From Streptomyces ortus (GTDB taxonomy: Bacteria > Actinomycetota > Actinomycetes > Streptomycetales > Streptomycetaceae), in the NCBI RefSeq assembly GCF_026341275.1, contig NZ_JAIFZO010000002.1:1988921-2023163 (forward strand): 34,243 bases of DNA, read 5' to 3'. Under the pieces are notes generated by a model, which was given only the letters and a program-made list of their open reading frames with translations, was not told the DNA's origin and ran no database searches. The first letter of the stretch is position 1. Each line of letters opens with the position of its first letter. The translations under genes and the position numbers were made by a program. Shown piece after piece: positions 6,972 to 15,910 of the stretch.

Positions 6972-7948
6972 CACCATGGCCTGAATGGCTTGTATGTTTT
7001 TTCTTCGAGGCAGAGGCGAACAATTTTTAGCGCTTCTAGGTGGATGAGTTCTTCGTAGCTGACCTGTCGTTTCAGGGTGCGGTGGTAGACGGTAGTGGCG
7101 AGTTCTTCTTTTACTAGTGCTGCGATCTTTTTTCGTCCGTTTCTACTGAGGGCTGCCCGGCCGACGTCGGTTTCGAAGTCTGTTTCCTTGAGGTGTTTTT
7201 GGGCTGCGGCGCGTTTGAGGAGGCGTTCGGCGAAAAGGGGTTTGAAGGGTTCAGCAAGGTCGAGTGCGAGAGTGTTGCGGCGTCGGTCTGTGTCGGAGTG
7301 CAGAAATCCGATGGCTGGGTGGAGGGGTGTGCTGCGGAGGGCGGTGAGTACGCGGGCGTAGACGAGTGAATTCAGGTAGCTGATGAATGCGTTGCCTGCG
7401 TTGGTCGGGGGTCGTCGGGTGCGTCCGTTGAGGCGGAGCCAGGGTGGGAGTTGGGTGTCGAGGACGGCCCAGGCGGTGCGGCGGAGGTTTCCTTCTTGGC
7501 CCATGAGGGCGTCGTTGCTGTCGCACTGCGGGAGGGCGGTGCGTAGTTGGTCGAGGGCGGGGTCGAGGAGGTCGGTGTCGAGAGACCAGCGGAGGTTGTC
7601 GGCGGTGGCCAAGACGATGGAGCGGCTGATGGTCAGGCGTTGTTGGGGGTTGGCGGTGATGTCGACTTGGCGTCGTACGACGGTGGCTGAGGCCATGGAT
7701 TGTGCGGGGGTGAAGTGGCCGGCGTGGTTGCCGTAGTGGTCCAGGACGTGGAGGGTGATGCCGTTTTGGCTGAGGAGGGAGAGGGCGGAGGTGTTGATGT
7801 CGATGTGGTCGAAGGCGATGAGGTCGCGGATGTCGGTGATGGGGATGTGGACGGGGCTGCCGTCGGGGCGTTCGATGCGGATGCTGTTGTCTTCGCGGCG
7901 GATGCGGCAGGGTTCGGTGAGCCAGTAGGTGCGGCCGGCGGCGGGCAT
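6968..7948 (-). CDS. cas1: Cas1 spacer integrase
   Basis: A 326-residue protein, normal for type I Cas1. It cuts and joins protospacer DNA into the leader-repeat junction together with Cas2. The N-terminal beta domain spans about 1-90 (YWLTEPCRIRRED, then DLIAFDHIDINTSALSLLS). The helical catalytic domain carries the metal ligands Glu in GQEGNLRR, His in FLHSDTDRRRN and Asp/Glu in LALDLAEPFKPLFAE. ATG 7948 is chosen because it overlaps the cas4 stop as TGATG. A longer frame to 7990 would only read through the end of cas4. It ends RPWW, and its stop overlaps the expected cas2 GTG. The catalytic residues are intact, so this gene itself shows no decay. Confidence 0.95.
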   Translation of the reverse strand: MPAAGRTYWLTEPCRIRREDNSIRIERPDGSPVHIPITDIRDLIAFDHIDINTSALSLLSQNGITLHVLDHYGNHAGHFTPAQSMASATVVRRQVDITANPQQRLTISRSIVLATADNLRWSLDTDLLDPALDQLRTALPQCDSNDALMGQEGNLRRTAWAVLDTQLPPWLRLNGRTRRPPTNAGNAFISYLNSLVYARVLTALRSTPLHPAIGFLHSDTDRRRNTLALDLAEPFKPLFAERLLKRAAAQKHLKETDFETDVGRAALSRNGRKKIAALVKEELATTVYHRTLKRQVSYEELIHLEALKIVRLCLEEKTYKPFRPWW

Positions 7949-8457
7949 CAGTTTCCCCAGCAGTAGTCGAGGTAGGAGCAGCCGCGGCATTTGCTGCGGG
8001 TGAGGCGTTCGGGTGGTGTGGGGGCGGCGATGACGGTGTGGGCTTCGGTTTCGGTGTCTTCGGCCTGGGTGCGGGCGTCGTCGTTCCAGGGGACGTCGGT
8101 GGTGCGGCGGATGAGGGGGTAGTGGAGGATGCCGCCGCGGATGTTGATGCCGCGGCGTTCGAGGAGGAGGCAGTAGTGGCGTACTTGGGCTTCGTGGGCG
8201 GGTGAGGGGGTGCGGGAGGATTTCGTTTCGTGGATGACGGCGCCGGCGGTCACCCAGTCGATGCGGGCTTCGCCCAGGTCGACGTGGCGGCGGCGGGTGA
8301 AGGTGGTGGCGTCGACGACCTCTCCGAAGGCGACCAGGTCGCTGTTGGCTTCGGGGCGGTAACCGCGCATGTAGAGCCAGAGCTGGCGGGGGCAGTGGCG
8401 CAGGTATTTGATGTGGACGCCGCCCAGGGGGTCGGCGGTGGGCTCGTGTGGGTTCAC
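7948..8457 (-). CDS. cas4: Cas4 RecB-like nuclease with iron-sulphur cluster
   Basis: A 169-residue protein that trims prespacers and helps choose PAM-flanked DNA for Cas1-Cas2. The RecB-type core is visible as GEVVDATTF, EARIDWV (metal Asp) and VIHETKSSR (the E-x-K motif). One cysteine near the N-terminus (YLRHCPRQLW) and three at the C-terminus (KCRGCSYLDYC) would hold a 4Fe-4S cluster. GTG 8457 is chosen: it overlaps the cas3 stop (GTGA) and gives the usual family N-terminus. The same reading frame runs on upstream through the out-of-frame part of cas3. The resulting very long frame is an artefact of the cas3 frameshift, not a fusion protein. Confidence 0.94.
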   Translation of the reverse strand: MNPHEPTADPLGGVHIKYLRHCPRQLWLYMRGYRPEANSDLVAFGEVVDATTFTRRRHVDLGEARIDWVTAGAVIHETKSSRTPSPAHEAQVRHYCLLLERRGINIRGGILHYPLIRRTTDVPWNDDARTQAEDTETEAHTVIAAPTPPERLTRSKCRGCSYLDYCWGN

Positions 8458-10857
8458 AGGATGGTTTCTGGCGGGGTGGGTGGGCGCAGGCCCAGGTGGC
8501 TGTCGTATTCGCCGTCGATGAGGTGGATCTGCAGGCGTTGGTCGTAGGTGGCGTTGTAGGTGGCCAGTTGGCTGTAGCGCAGTGGGATGAGGAAGCCGGA
8601 GGCGAGGAGGGGGTCGGCGTCCGGGCCGGTGGTGTGGTGCTGGTATTCGCGGGTGTCGTCGTGGTGGAGGACTTCGATGGTGTCGAAGCGTTCGCTGAGC
8701 CTTTGGGCGTATTCGCTGCGGTCGTGGAAGGGGTCGGTGAAGGTGAGGAAGTCGGTGGTGAATCCGTCGCGGGCGGCGCGTGCGAGGTCGGCCCATTCCT
8801 TGCCCCAGGGGGTGTCGTAGGCCAGGTGCAGGAGGCGGTCGATGTCTTGTTCGCTGAGAGTGTCGGTGCCGTCGGCGGTGAGGGTGGTTAGGGCGTCCCA
8901 GGCTGCTTGGACGGCGGCTTTGTCGTAGGGGCGGTGGCTTTCGGGTGCGTGGACGCGGAATTCGACGGGTCCGTCGGGGTGCAGGCCGCGGCGGTTGACC
9001 CGGCCGGCGCGTTGGGCGACGGCTTCGATGGGGGCGTTTTCCACGGCTCCGCGGTCGAGGTCGAGTTGCAGGGAGACTTCTACGGTCTGGGTGGCGATGA
9101 CCAGGCCGGCGGGAAGGCGGTCCTGTGCGGGGGCGCGTTCGGGGTGGCGGCGCAGCAGGGTTTGTTCGATGGTGTCGCGGTCGCGGTTTTTGAAGCGGGA
9201 GTGCAGCAGCAGGGCTGCGTGCGGGTCGCCGGGTGCGGCGGCTTGGGCGTCTTGGGTGAGGGTGTGGAAGAGGGTTTGTGCGGTGGTGACGGTGTTGGTG
9301 ACGACCAGCACGCTGTGCCCGTCTTCGAGCCAGGAGCGCAGGTGGTTGATGCTGGCCGGGTGGGTGAGGGGGGTCTCGTCCAGGACGAGGCGGTGGCGTA
9401 CGGGTGCGGTGCCGTGGGGGGCGGTGTGCAGGGTGACGGGGTGGTCGACGCTTTCGGCGATGAGGTTTGAGCAGGGGTGGGGCGAGGGTGGCGGACAGGA
9501 CGGCGAAGCGGCTGCCTAGGCGTTCCCACAGTTGCATGGCGGCGCACAGTCGGCCGAAGGTCTGCGGGTCGTAGGCGTGTAGTTCGTCCAGGACGAACAG
9601 GGCGTTGGCCTGTTCGAGGAGGACGGAGGCGTGGGTGGGGCCGGCGAGGGCTGCGCTGAGGAGTTGGTAGGGGGTGGCGACGCGGACGCGTTGGGTGAAC
9701 AGGCGCATGGCGGCGGCTCGGGCGCGGGCTTTGCGGGCGGTGTCCGGGGTGGGGGCGCAGTCGTCGGCGAGGGCTTCGGACAGGAGGGTGCGGGCCAGTG
9801 CGCCGTGCAGGAGGCCGATGTCTGCGGTGGTGTCGCCGGGGACAGGGTCGAGGGTGTGGGCGAGGCGTCGGCGGATGGCGTTGAGGGAGGCGCGGTAGGG
9901 CAGCGTCCAGATGAGGCGTGGCCGGCCGGGCATGGTGAGCAGTTGGCGTGCGGCCCAGGCGAGTCCGGCTTCGGTTTTTCCGCTGCTGGTGGGTGCGGCG
10001 AGGACGAGGTGGCCGTCGGTGGTGGCGGCTGCGTGCTGGTGGGGGTGCGGGGAGTAGGGCAGGCGGGTGAGGTAGTCGGGGTGCAGCGGCATGTGGGTCT
10101 GCAGCTGTTCGTGGGCTGAGCCGGCGTGGTCGGCGAGGGTCAGGGCGCCTTGTGCGAGGACGGCGAGCAGGCCGGTGTGTGCTTTGACCGGCTGTTCCCA
10201 GGCAGTGAGGACGTCCTGCAGGAGGGTTCGGGCTCGTTCGGCCAGGGTCGGATCGCTGGTATGGGGGGTTGGGGGGTCGAGGGTGAGGAAGCCGGCGAGC
10301 CAGGCGAGGAACTGCTGGTGCAGGCCGCGCGGCACCTGGATGAGGGGGTGCTGAAGGCTGGTGGTGCGGGTGAAGGCCTCTTCCCAGTCGGTGTGTTCGT
10401 TGTAGAGGCGGGCCAGGCTGGGCTTGCCGCCGCCCAGGGAGGAGGAGGCGTGCAGGGGCCGGTGGTGTGAGGCGACCAGCGTGGCGATCATCAGGCGGTC
10501 GGCGGGGTTCCACCGGGCGGTCGGGGCGAGGAGATCGACGTAGGCCAGGGAGAGCACTTCGTGCCGCTCGCCCCACAGGGGACCGCCGGGTTCCAGCTGT
10601 CGCTGGAAGCCTTCCGCGATCTTCCCGGCGTCGTGCAGCAGAGCGGCCAGGAAGATGCGGGTCCAGAACGCCGGTTCGGTGGCGAGGATGCCGGCGGAGG
10701 CGATGCGGTCCTGGATATGGGCCACCATGGCGTGCACGGTGCGGGAGTGGGTGGTCAGCCGTTCCGGGTCGTGCCGTGGCCGGGACTTGGCCCGCACATC
10801 GGTCAGGGCGCGCCGCCGTTGCCCGGGAGGGGGCGGGGTCAGGGGGCCAGCAGCCAT
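8454..10857 (-). pseudogene. cas3: Cas3 HD nuclease-helicase, split by a one-base frameshift
   Basis: Cas3 is the effector that unwinds and degrades DNA marked by Cascade. ATG 10857 has AGGAGGAG upstream and overlaps the end of cas5. Frame 1 encodes the HD domain (AALLHDAGKIAEGF; GERHEVLSL; VASHHRPL), Walker A (APTSSGKTEAGLAW), the DEAD-box variant VLDELHAYD and motif III FAVLSATLAP. At about 9464-9466 the frame breaks after LLK. With a shift of one base, the rest continues: LIAESVDHPVTLH, then VLVVTNTVTTAQTLF, VIATQTVEVSLQLDLD (motif V) and VAQRAGRVNRRG (motif VI), to TGA 8454. The gene is 2404 bases, one more than a multiple of three, as expected for a one-base insertion. No slippery sequence is evident. 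Interference is probably lost unless this is a sequence error. Confidence 0.92.
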
Positions 10858-11537
10858 ACAGCCTGCTCCTCCTGCCGGCTCCAGGTGATGTCGCGCAGGG
10901 CGCCGTGCACGGGGTGGGGGCCGGCTGGTTCGTCGCACCACAGGTAGTCGACCCAGCGGGTGGTGAGCCGGTCGGTGGAGATGCTTGCGGCCATGCGGTA
11001 GACGTGGGCGGCACCCGCCTGATGTCCGTCCTGCGGGGCCAGGGCGTGTCCGATGGTGGCGGTGTCGGCGGGTTGCAGGACGACGGGAGTCATGGCGCGG
11101 ATGTGGACGAGGTCCTGGGAGCGGCCCAGCCGCAGGGGCCATCGCGGCCGCCGCAGGGCCTGGTGGAGGCGGCTGCCGTCCGGTTCGGGCAGCCACACCG
11201 TCAGGTGCACATTGGTGAGGAAGGGGCGGTCGCGGATGGTCATGCCGCCTTTGATGGCGCGGACCCGGCCGGCGATGGCCGGGTTGGTTCCGTCGGCGGC
11301 GATGGGGTGGTAGGTCTCGGTGTCCACACCCGTCCCGTCCGCGTGTGCGGCAATGCCCAAGGTCACGGGTTCGGCGATGGCGCCGGTGGCGGCGGCCAGC
11401 AGGCCACGCACGGTGGAGGGCGGTGCCACGGGCAGTGCGCGGGTGACGCGGGGAAAGAGCGGATCACGGAAGGAGGCGACGGGGGCGTAGAACTCCATGC
11501 GCCAGGCGGGCACGGGGCCGGCGGGCGACTGGGTCAC
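10839..11537 (-). CDS. cas5: Cas5 Cascade subunit
   Basis: A 232-residue RAMP-fold protein that caps the 5' handle of the crRNA in the type I-B Cascade. Typical N-terminus: AWRMEFYAPVASFRDPLF, then ALPVAPPSTVRGLLAAATG (the conserved P-P-x-T-x-x-G-L-L motif of Cas5). The middle has KGGMTIRDRPFLTNVHLTVW and DLVHIRAM. GTG 11537 is chosen because it overlaps the cas7 stop as GTGA. A longer upstream frame only shadows cas7. Its 3' end overlaps the cas3 start by 19 bases. Length and order match the Tneap-type I-B Cas5 (Cas5t). Confidence 0.9.
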   Translation of the reverse strand: MTQSPAGPVPAWRMEFYAPVASFRDPLFPRVTRALPVAPPSTVRGLLAAATGAIAEPVTLGIAAHADGTGVDTETYHPIAADGTNPAIAGRVRAIKGGMTIRDRPFLTNVHLTVWLPEPDGSRLHQALRRPRWPLRLGRSQDLVHIRAMTPVVLQPADTATIGHALAPQDGHQAGAAHVYRMAASISTDRLTTRWVDYLWCDEPAGPHPVHGALRDITWSRQEEQAVWLLAP

Positions 11538-12604
11538 GGGGTGGTGGGCTGGGCCGGGTCCTCGAACCATTCGTTGAGTCTCCCCTCGCGCACGTCGGCG
11601 GCCAGGCTCAGCAAGATGGTGCGGGGGTGGTCGATGATGATGTGCTGCTCGTCGATCTCCTTCGCGCACTGCTTCTCGAAGGCCTCCCGTGCGGCGTCCC
11701 GGAAGCCCGGGCGCCATCCGATGCGGACCGGGCCCTCCCATTCGCCCTGCCAGGCCTGCAGTTCCTGCAGCAGGACGTCGCCGCGCAGGCGCACTCCGGC
11801 GCCCTCTTCGTTGTCGACGACGTTAGCCAGCGGGTTGACGCCGCCCTTGAACGGCACCATAACCAGCAGCGAGGGTGTCCGGTCGCCGTAGTGCAGGGCC
11901 TGCTTGGCGCCGCCGCTGAGGTGGGCGAGCGCCTCCAGGAGCATCGCGGCCCGGCGGGTGCGCTCGGCCAGCGGCAGCCTGACGGCCGTCTGGTCACGGA
12001 AGCGGGTGGGGGTGGCGCCCAGCGCGGCGGCTTCGGCGACCTGCAGTGCCTGCTCCTGGCTGAGGTAGTTCGGGCGGCCGCTGCCGTCGTCGCCGGGCAG
12101 GGTGAAGGTGCCGATGCGCGGCAGGTCCAGCAGGAAGGGCGCGGCCAGGTCGGCGGTGTAGAACTCGTGGCTGTGCAGCACCGGTTCGCTGATCCCGCGG
12201 GACATGACGCCGAAGTCCTCGGTCGGGTAGACCGGCTCCACCGACATCAGCGTGCCCAGCAGGAAAGGGCTGTCACGCAAGGTGGTAGCCGCGTTGTCCT
12301 TCTTGGCGCCAGCGCTCATGTAGCCGAACAGGTCGTCGTCGGCGTAACGGACCGGGTCGGCGCCCGTGGTGGCCTTTTGGGCTTTGCTCTGTGCCTTGCC
12401 GACTCGGGTCACCGGGGAGGGCACCATGCCGCGCTCGACCATGCCCTCGCGGATCCAGCGCCGGGCGGCCTGCGCGGAGACGTACGGGTAGCGCTGGCCG
12501 CGGATGCGGGCGTGCTTGATGCGGCCGGTCGTCTCTTCGCCTTTGCCGTTGTTGGGGGCGCCCGCCTGTACTGCGAGCACCATTGTTCCTGCCAGGTACG
12601 CCAT
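11534..12604 (-). CDS. cas7: Cas7 Cascade backbone subunit (Cst2/DevR family)
   Basis: A 356-residue protein that polymerises along the crRNA spacer to form the Cascade backbone. Family hallmarks are an N-terminal strand followed by a basic loop (KHARIRGQRYPYVSAQAARRW), the acidic DDDLFGYMSAGAKKD segment, and the conserved SGGAKQALHYGDRTPS near residue 240. ATG 12604 overlaps the cas8 stop (TAATG), which indicates translational coupling. No frameshift or missing segment is visible. The DevR/Cst2 type of Cas7 places the locus in subtype I-B rather than I-E, the other common streptomycete type. Confidence 0.92.
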   Translation of the reverse strand: MAYLAGTMVLAVQAGAPNNGKGEETTGRIKHARIRGQRYPYVSAQAARRWIREGMVERGMVPSPVTRVGKAQSKAQKATTGADPVRYADDDLFGYMSAGAKKDNAATTLRDSPFLLGTLMSVEPVYPTEDFGVMSRGISEPVLHSHEFYTADLAAPFLLDLPRIGTFTLPGDDGSGRPNYLSQEQALQVAEAAALGATPTRFRDQTAVRLPLAERTRRAAMLLEALAHLSGGAKQALHYGDRTPSLLVMVPFKGGVNPLANVVDNEEGAGVRLRGDVLLQELQAWQGEWEGPVRIGWRPGFRDAAREAFEKQCAKEIDEQHIIIDHPRTILLSLAADVREGRLNEWFEDPAQPTTP

Positions 12605-14040
12605 TACGCCGGTCCCATCTCGTAGTCAAATTCTGTGTCGTCGAGGATCGGCTGGCTCTCCAGAGCCTCGAGCCGGCGCTGTTCCTCTTCACCGGCCGGC
12701 TGGTCGCTGATCACCACGCCCTGCTGCTGCAGCAGTACTGATACCTGCGCGAACAGCAGCATCCGCTGCTCCCAGGCCCGCGGCCGGCGCTGGATCAGCG
12801 CCTGCCACTGCTCGGGGCCGGCCAGGGCGGGGGCCTGGCCGTCCAGCAGCAGGCGTGAGTAGGCCTGCATCAGCAGCATGCCGAGCTTGTAGTCGCTCAG
12901 CGCCGCGCTGCGGTACTCCGCGAAGCGTCCGCGCGGGCTGGTGCCCCGGGCGATCCACTGGGCGATCAGGGTCGCCACCGCCGTCACATCCGATGTCATT
13001 CCAAGAACCTCCTCGGCATAGGCCAGCGCCAGCCGGGCCAGCCCTTCACGCCCGTCTGCTGGCAGGACGCGGTCGGTGTCCTTCAACTGCTCGTGCACCC
13101 GCAGTAGCAGCGACTGGCTGCGGCCGTCCTCGGCCTCGAACAACAGCCGGGCCGCCTCCTGCGCACCGTGGGCGGTGACCTTGCCTGACTTGTCGTAGCG
13201 GGTGAGCGCGCGAGCCAGCAGGTGCCAGCCGCGCCGCAGTGCGGCGTTGCCATCCACCCGCGCCAGGAACACCGGCACCGCACGCCGGGTCTGCGTCACC
13301 CGCAGCCACGGCTCCTGGTTGTCGTTCTTGAACGTCCACAGCGTCGTCGCACACAGCCCGGGCGCGGCGTCCCGCAGGGCGACGAGCGTGACGTACTCCG
13401 GGCGCGCTCCGGCCGGCAGGCCGGTGAACCCGGCCTGGATGATGCGCCGGGCGCGCTGCACGTTGCGGCGGGCGAACTGGGCGATGGCCGCCTCGCTCTC
13501 ACACGACAGCACGGTCGCCGACCCCGCACTCACCCACGCCCCGTACGGCAGCGCCCACATCGCGATCCGGCAGCCGTAGCACACTGGCCAGCCCCGCATC
13601 TGCAGCGGCAGCATGTTCACCACGCTGCTGCTGTCGAACAGCGGCAGGTTCGACTTGGCCCACAGCACACTCGCCGACCGCGAACAGAACGCACACGGCC
13701 CGACCATCGCATCGGCCACGTCCACCACGAACAGGGCTTCGATCTCCCCTTGGAGCAGCGCACGGTCACGGGGCCGGCTGCTGCGGGTGGCCTTGGAGTT
13801 CGGGTAGAGGGCGTAGAGGACTTTCCACCAGTCGTAACGGTCGGTGTCCTTGGCTGCGCAGGCGGCTGTCAGGACGTCCTGCACCATCATCGCCGCGACC
13901 CGCTCGACGTCCTGGGTGGTGACGTCGTCGGGGTGGTGGCGTTCTGCCATAACCGCGGCCGCCCAGGCGCCGGCGCGCTGCAGCGGATGTCCCGTCGCCG
14001 TCAGCGGCCCCGTCGCTGTCGGTGGGCCGGTGGCGGTCAC
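12604..14040 (-). CDS. cas8: Cas8 large subunit, Cst1-like, with zinc-finger cysteines
   Basis: A 478-residue protein that in type I-B recognises the PAM and starts R-loop formation. Near residues 110-160 it carries CAFC and, about 45 residues later, CYGC, giving a likely zinc site typical of Cst1-type Cas8. The rest is mostly helical. GTG 14040 is chosen because it overlaps the cas6 stop (GTGA). The next good start is ATG 13950 (MAERHHPDDV). The stretch between the two starts encodes a three-fold TATGP-type repeat unlike the rest of the protein, so the shorter start is a real alternative. The family call rests on position between cas6 and cas7, size and the cysteine pairs, since Cas8 proteins diverge strongly. 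Confidence 0.85.
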   Translation of the reverse strand: MTATGPPTATGPLTATGHPLQRAGAWAAAVMAERHHPDDVTTQDVERVAAMMVQDVLTAACAAKDTDRYDWWKVLYALYPNSKATRSSRPRDRALLQGEIEALFVVDVADAMVGPCAFCSRSASVLWAKSNLPLFDSSSVVNMLPLQMRGWPVCYGCRIAMWALPYGAWVSAGSATVLSCESEAAIAQFARRNVQRARRIIQAGFTGLPAGARPEYVTLVALRDAAPGLCATTLWTFKNDNQEPWLRVTQTRRAVPVFLARVDGNAALRRGWHLLARALTRYDKSGKVTAHGAQEAARLLFEAEDGRSQSLLLRVHEQLKDTDRVLPADGREGLARLALAYAEEVLGMTSDVTAVATLIAQWIARGTSPRGRFAEYRSAALSDYKLGMLLMQAYSRLLLDGQAPALAGPEQWQALIQRRPRAWEQRMLLFAQVSVLLQQQGVVISDQPAGEEEQRRLEALESQPILDDTEFDYEMGPA

Positions 14041-14726
14041 CGGATCCACCCGAAGCCCTGGATCGTCTCCAGACCCAGCCCCCAGGAACGCACCGCCTCC
14101 ACGAAGCGGGCATCCGCCTCCATCGCGATCCGCACCCATGCACCCCTGCGGGGTGCGCCGCTGACCTCGAACCTGCGCCGTGGGCCGGCCTCCAGCACTC
14201 GCAGCCCGCTCGGTGCGGGCAGTCCCAGGATGTCCGCCTTGTGGGTCAGGTTGTGCTGCAGCCGCTCCAAGTAGTGATCGTCACCGGGCAGCAGGTCACG
14301 GCCGTCGTGCTTGAGCACCACCGGCGTCGCGGTCTCCACCTCCACCACACCGGTGTCCGCGGGCGGCGCGATATCGACGGTGAAGCCGCGTACCCGCAGC
14401 CGGGTCGCGCCCCACACGATTTCTTCCCGGCCCGCGAGAGCTGCCACCAGCACGGAGGCGATCTGCGGCACCGGCGAGCCGAACCACACCGACCCCTGCG
14501 ACGACGTCGTATAGACACCCCGCTTCTTCGGCGCGCCGATAAACTGCGGCCCCCCGACCCCGACCGGCTTCAAGGGCTGGCCCTGCCAGCCCTCATCATG
14601 CAGCGCCTGGGCCAGTTCCTGGTCGCGGCTCTCCAACAGGCCGTAGACCACCGCCCGCGCGGGACCGTGTACATCCTGCCAGCGAAGATGGGCCGTATCC
14701 GGTGTGACATCCACCCGTACCCGCAC
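14037..14726 (-). CDS. cas6: Cas6 crRNA-processing endoribonuclease
   Basis: A 229-residue protein that cuts the array transcript inside each repeat, leaving the repeat-derived 5' handle on each crRNA. The end WGLGLETIQGFGWIR is the glycine-rich loop signature of Cas6. The N-terminal strand RVRVDVTPDTAHLRW and the basic, histidine-containing VLKHDGR stretch fit the fold. GTG 14726 is chosen because GGAGGGGG lies 8-10 bases upstream and the family N-terminus starts there. The frame is open to 14906 but the upstream part has no such features. It is the first gene of the cas operon, and its promoter should lie in 14727-14985. Confidence 0.88.
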   Translation of the reverse strand: MRVRVDVTPDTAHLRWQDVHGPARAVVYGLLESRDQELAQALHDEGWQGQPLKPVGVGGPQFIGAPKKRGVYTTSSQGSVWFGSPVPQIASVLVAALAGREEIVWGATRLRVRGFTVDIAPPADTGVVEVETATPVVLKHDGRDLLPGDDHYLERLQHNLTHKADILGLPAPSGLRVLEAGPRRRFEVSGAPRRGAWVRIAMEADARFVEAVRSWGLGLETIQGFGWIR

Positions 14727-14985
14727 CCCAACACCCCCTCCATGCTCCCGCGTTGACCGATAAGCAGCCAACGCCCCCGCACGGCAACCTAGTTGAAACA
14801 CCCACACAAGATCACGGAAACAGGCCAACCCGTCACCACATGTAGTGATCCAGCCAGGCCCGTTCCGACCCAACACAGTCTGGGCACCCACCCCCACGCC
14901 ACCCAAAACGCTCTGACCTGCACACCTGCACTACCGACAGACCGCCACACAGCTCCATAAACCCTTACGATCCGGGCACGGAGCA
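14727..14985. promoter_or_regulatory. Intergenic region between cas6 and array 2
   Basis: This 259-base gap should hold the cas operon promoter (minus strand) and the leader-distal end of array 2. GGAGG for cas6 lies at its left edge. I see no confident -35/-10 pair and no gene. Confidence 0.4.
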
Positions 14986-15738
14986 ACAGCGAACCCTCCA
15001 GGACCGATGACGACGAGGGCATTCGCTGCGTCGGCGGCCACCACGTACAGGTTGCGAACTTTCCAGGGCCGATGACGACGCCTTCGGGCTCGCCGCGGCC
15101 TGCCGCCGTGGTGAAGTTGCGAACCCTCCAGGGCGAATGACGACGCCCGACCCCCGCTCGGTCGTCCACCAGATCCTCGCGTTGCGAACCCTCCAGGGCC
15201 AACGACGACGAACGTACTGCGGGTCAGTCGTCTGACCCACATGCAGTTGCGAACCCTCGCGGGCTGATGACGACATGATCGCGACCTGGGCGTACACGTA
15301 CTCCCCGATGTTGCGAACCATCGATGGGCTGATGATGAGCTGGAAGAGGGTGGCACTCCAGACGACGAGAGCCACTGTTGCGAGCCCTTCTGAGCTGATG
15401 ACGGCGAAGCAAGCCCAGGACGAAACTAAGCAGGCCATCCTCAAGCAGTTGCGAACCCTCCAGGGCCAATGACGACCGCGCTACCGCCGCGGTCCGCCGT
15501 GCGCGCCACCCTGTTGCGAACCCTCCAAGGCCGACGACGACCATGACCACCCGAGCGTGGCTGACGCTACGCCAAGTGTTGCAAACCCTCCAGGGGCAAT
15601 GACGACGCTGAGCTGGACCGTCTCGACGTCGGTGTAGAGCAGGTTGCGAACCCTCGGTAAGCTGATGACGACGGCGTCGGCGCTGAAGCGGCTGACCGCC
15701 GAGTACGGGTTGCGAACCGTCGGTGGGCTGGTGACGAC
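14986..15738 (-). CRISPR. CRISPR array 2 (12 degenerate repeats)
   Basis: Repeats start at 14986, 15051, 15116, 15181, 15246, 15310, 15377, 15448, 15513, 15578, 15643 and 15709. They are 29-30 bases long with a period near 65, and no two are identical. Most changes are in the centre and in the GCTGATGACGAC part. Several copies keep a short CCC-N4-GGG-type palindrome, and one (15310) has swapped both arms (CCATCGATGG). The leader is on the right (15739-15834), so transcription is on the minus strand. Repeats are degenerate even next to the leader, so this array probably no longer gains spacers. Confidence 0.92.
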
Positions 15739-15834
15739 CCGAGTGTAAAGCTCCGGGTGAAAGCACTGTGCAACGACGAATTGCGAGGCGTTTCTACAGC
15801 AGCCAGACGATGATGTATCAATGATGGTCAGAGG
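15739..15834 (-). promoter_or_regulatory. CRISPR leader 2
   Basis: About 96 bases, closely similar to leader 3 (shared GGTGAAAGCACTG, CAGCAGCCAGACGATGATG and GTATCA blocks) and more distantly to leader 1. A short gene-free stretch (15835-15910) separates it from the distal end of array 3. Confidence 0.82.
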
Positions 15835-15910
15835 CCCCCCCTGAAGGGACGCCACAACGTAACCGCACTCACCTACGAGCTCTCCCCGGTCGCCAGACCG
15901 CGAAGATCAT

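Noticed and set aside
7948..11196. A single 1082-residue protein on the minus strand
   Set aside because: It is a chimera: out-of-frame cas5, then in-frame cas3 first half, then out-of-frame cas3 second half, then in-frame cas4. It exists only because of the cas3 frameshift.
10467..11891. A 474-residue plus-strand frame across cas3, cas5 and cas7
   Set aside because: Low-complexity Arg/Gly/Val sequence antisense to three recognised cas genes.
12635..14274. Plus-strand frames opposite cas8, for example 13222-14274
   Set aside because: His/Arg-rich shadow sequence; cas8 on the other strand has the cysteine pairs and coupled start and stop.
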